From Psettodes erumei (taxonomy: Eukaryota > Chordata > Actinopteri > Pleuronectiformes > Psettodidae), in NCBI GenBank assembly GCA_016785225.1, contig JAFBJZ010000292.1, positions 62,001 to 126,000 of the forward strand: a stretch of DNA of 64,000 bases. The letters run 5' to 3'. Below, piece by piece: positions 62,777 through 64,000 of this stretch. The notes under the pieces are model-generated. The model had not been told where the DNA came from. It made no database searches and was given only the letters and a program-made list of their open reading frames with translations. A program made the translations under genes and the position numbers. How positions within the stretch are numbered: position 1 is the first letter of the stretch; each line of letters starts with the position of its first letter.

Positions 62777-64000
62777 GTAAGAAACCTGAACTCTGACCTC
62801 CACTTTTTACCTTCTTCTTCTCGTGCTCACCTCATTCCTGCTGTAGTCGATGTACAGTTTGTCCTTCCGCTTCTGTTTGTTTGTTGATGTCTGCTTATTT
62901 CTGCTTCCTGGTCACACTTTGGTGAGACCAAAGTGTGTTGGATGAATGGCTTGGCACTGATCATCGGCCCTTCCAGACCCATTTTAAGTCTGAGGCTGTA
63001 CTGTTGTGGAATGGTTATAGACTAAAACACGTGAGCTCACTTGAACATAGGTGAAAGCACACCAGTTCCAGCATCTGTGTTGTCCTGTGTCCCCTGTGAC
63101 TGCACCACAGCCCGCAAGCATGCATGTCAGCCAGCGACAGCCTCGCTCCTCTCAAGCAACATTTCTGAACAGAGACCAGGACCGCTGAGAATAAGAGAGG
63201 CAGAGAGGGGAGCAAGGCTCAAAGTAGGAATCCTGAGAAAGTTGTCATAATCTTTCCATACTGACAACAGCGAGTTTGTATTGGAGGACACCATTTTTAG
63301 TTAGCCTGTATTTGCTACAAGTGTTTTCCAAGCTGGCAACCTAAATGTCCATAGAATCCTCGACCAACTCTTGCAGTATCATCAATGTATTTGCTGTCTA
63401 TCTCTACGTGTGGTCTGTTCAAAACACTTACATTTTGACCAAAACAATCCAAAACACACAGCGTCCATTGTTGCTAGCAAGATTAGCTGCAAACTTTGTT
63501 GCACTCAACTGCAAAAGCAAACATAAATATCTTGCCTCACTTATGTGAAATGGAAATTGTTTTTAAGTTATACTTCTATGAAACATGATGTCAGAACATC
63601 AGGCAGAACGTACTGAAGGTACAAACCAACACTGTCACCATCACTGAGGCCTACAGGGTTTGATTTTATTTGGCTTATTGAAGAGGGTGTGTGTGTATGT
63701 GGTTAGGTAAACAAGAGTCTGCTGTGAAGCTGTATATGCACAAAGAGTAGCTGTGCCTTGAGCTAAATGCTTTTGTCACCATGCTAACATGCTCACATTG
63801 ACAAATGCCTGCAAGATAACATTTGGTAAGAGGACAGCCAAGGCATATTTTCCAGATGTTTGTACTGGCAGCAAATGGCACTTGAGGAAAATACAAGTAA
63901 TCACCAAAGTTATTAAAGATCATCCCATGGGCAACATGAATGAAGGCAGAGATGTCACTGGATAATTCCTGCTGATGGCTACATGAATGTCGGCAAGCTT
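62777..64000 (+). other. RIM second intron, runs off the window
   Basis: It starts at the donor (gtaagaa) of exon 2. No further exon was seen up to 64000. It contains an 11-bp-arm hairpin (62913-62937) and a fragment of the ATGCTAAC-type dispersed repeat near 63775-63800. Confidence 0.6.
62913..62937. repeat. Perfect 11-bp inverted repeat, 3-base loop
   Basis: CACACTTTGGT and its exact reverse complement flank GAG, 137 bases after the RIM exon 2 donor. In RNA this would form a tight hairpin. Confidence 0.7.

Noticed and set aside
1..64000. CRISPR arrays, bacterial operons, riboswitches, tRNA or rRNA genes
   Set aside because: None seen. The short tandem repeats are eukaryotic microsatellites without spacer structure, and no tRNA-like GGTTCGA arm in a cloverleaf context was noticed.

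Overview
This is vertebrate nuclear DNA, most likely from a teleost fish. It has spliced genes with GT-AG introns, AATAAA/ATTAAA signals, many (CA)n, (GA)n and (GATA)n microsatellites, and fragments of repeats common in fish genomes. No prokaryotic, plasmid or viral gene was recognised. All exon models were built by eye from splice sites, codon phase and family resemblance. The species is not identifiable.

Left part (1-14,000, + strand): ccr7, a lymphoid chemokine receptor, has three coding exons at 693-3565, including two tiny upstream exons that supply the signal peptide. It is followed by tns4 (tensin-4/CTEN) at 7339-13980, with twelve coding exons that close in frame at 595 aa and contain SH2 and PTB domains. 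The same pair, in the same relative order and orientation, lies together in mammals.

Middle part (16,855-41,000): krt222, an intermediate-filament protein, is on the - strand tail-to-tail with tns4 (nine coding exons, 537 aa). Unlike the short human protein, it keeps coil 1, but it has almost no head and carries a Ala/Ser/Pro-rich insert in the rod. Its introns hold an RTE-like LINE remnant, a perfect 23-bp-arm palindrome and several microsatellites. A typical simple-epithelial type I keratin of the K18 kind (426 aa, TATA promoter, canonical keratin exon sizes) follows on the + strand at 37393-40885.

Right part (43,300-64,000, + strand): the first two coding exons of a RIM-family synaptic active-zone gene (RIMS1/2 type) are separated by a 17-kb intron. 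The gene runs off the right edge. Upstream of its start codon are a GC-rich block with three CRE-like sites, a hairpin made of two head-to-head RE1/NRSE-like sites (the REST repressor motif), and short upstream ORFs. Together these look like a neuron-specific control region next to epithelial keratin genes.

The genes do not form one pathway. The grouping is a conserved vertebrate neighbourhood (CCR7-TNS4-KRT222-type I keratin) that has been partly rearranged. SMARCE1, which lies between CCR7 and KRT222 in mammals, was not seen, and a RIM gene is attached. The strongest candidates for something new are the inverted RE1 pair, the coil-1-containing headless krt222 and the repeat-flanked in-frame exon of tns4.
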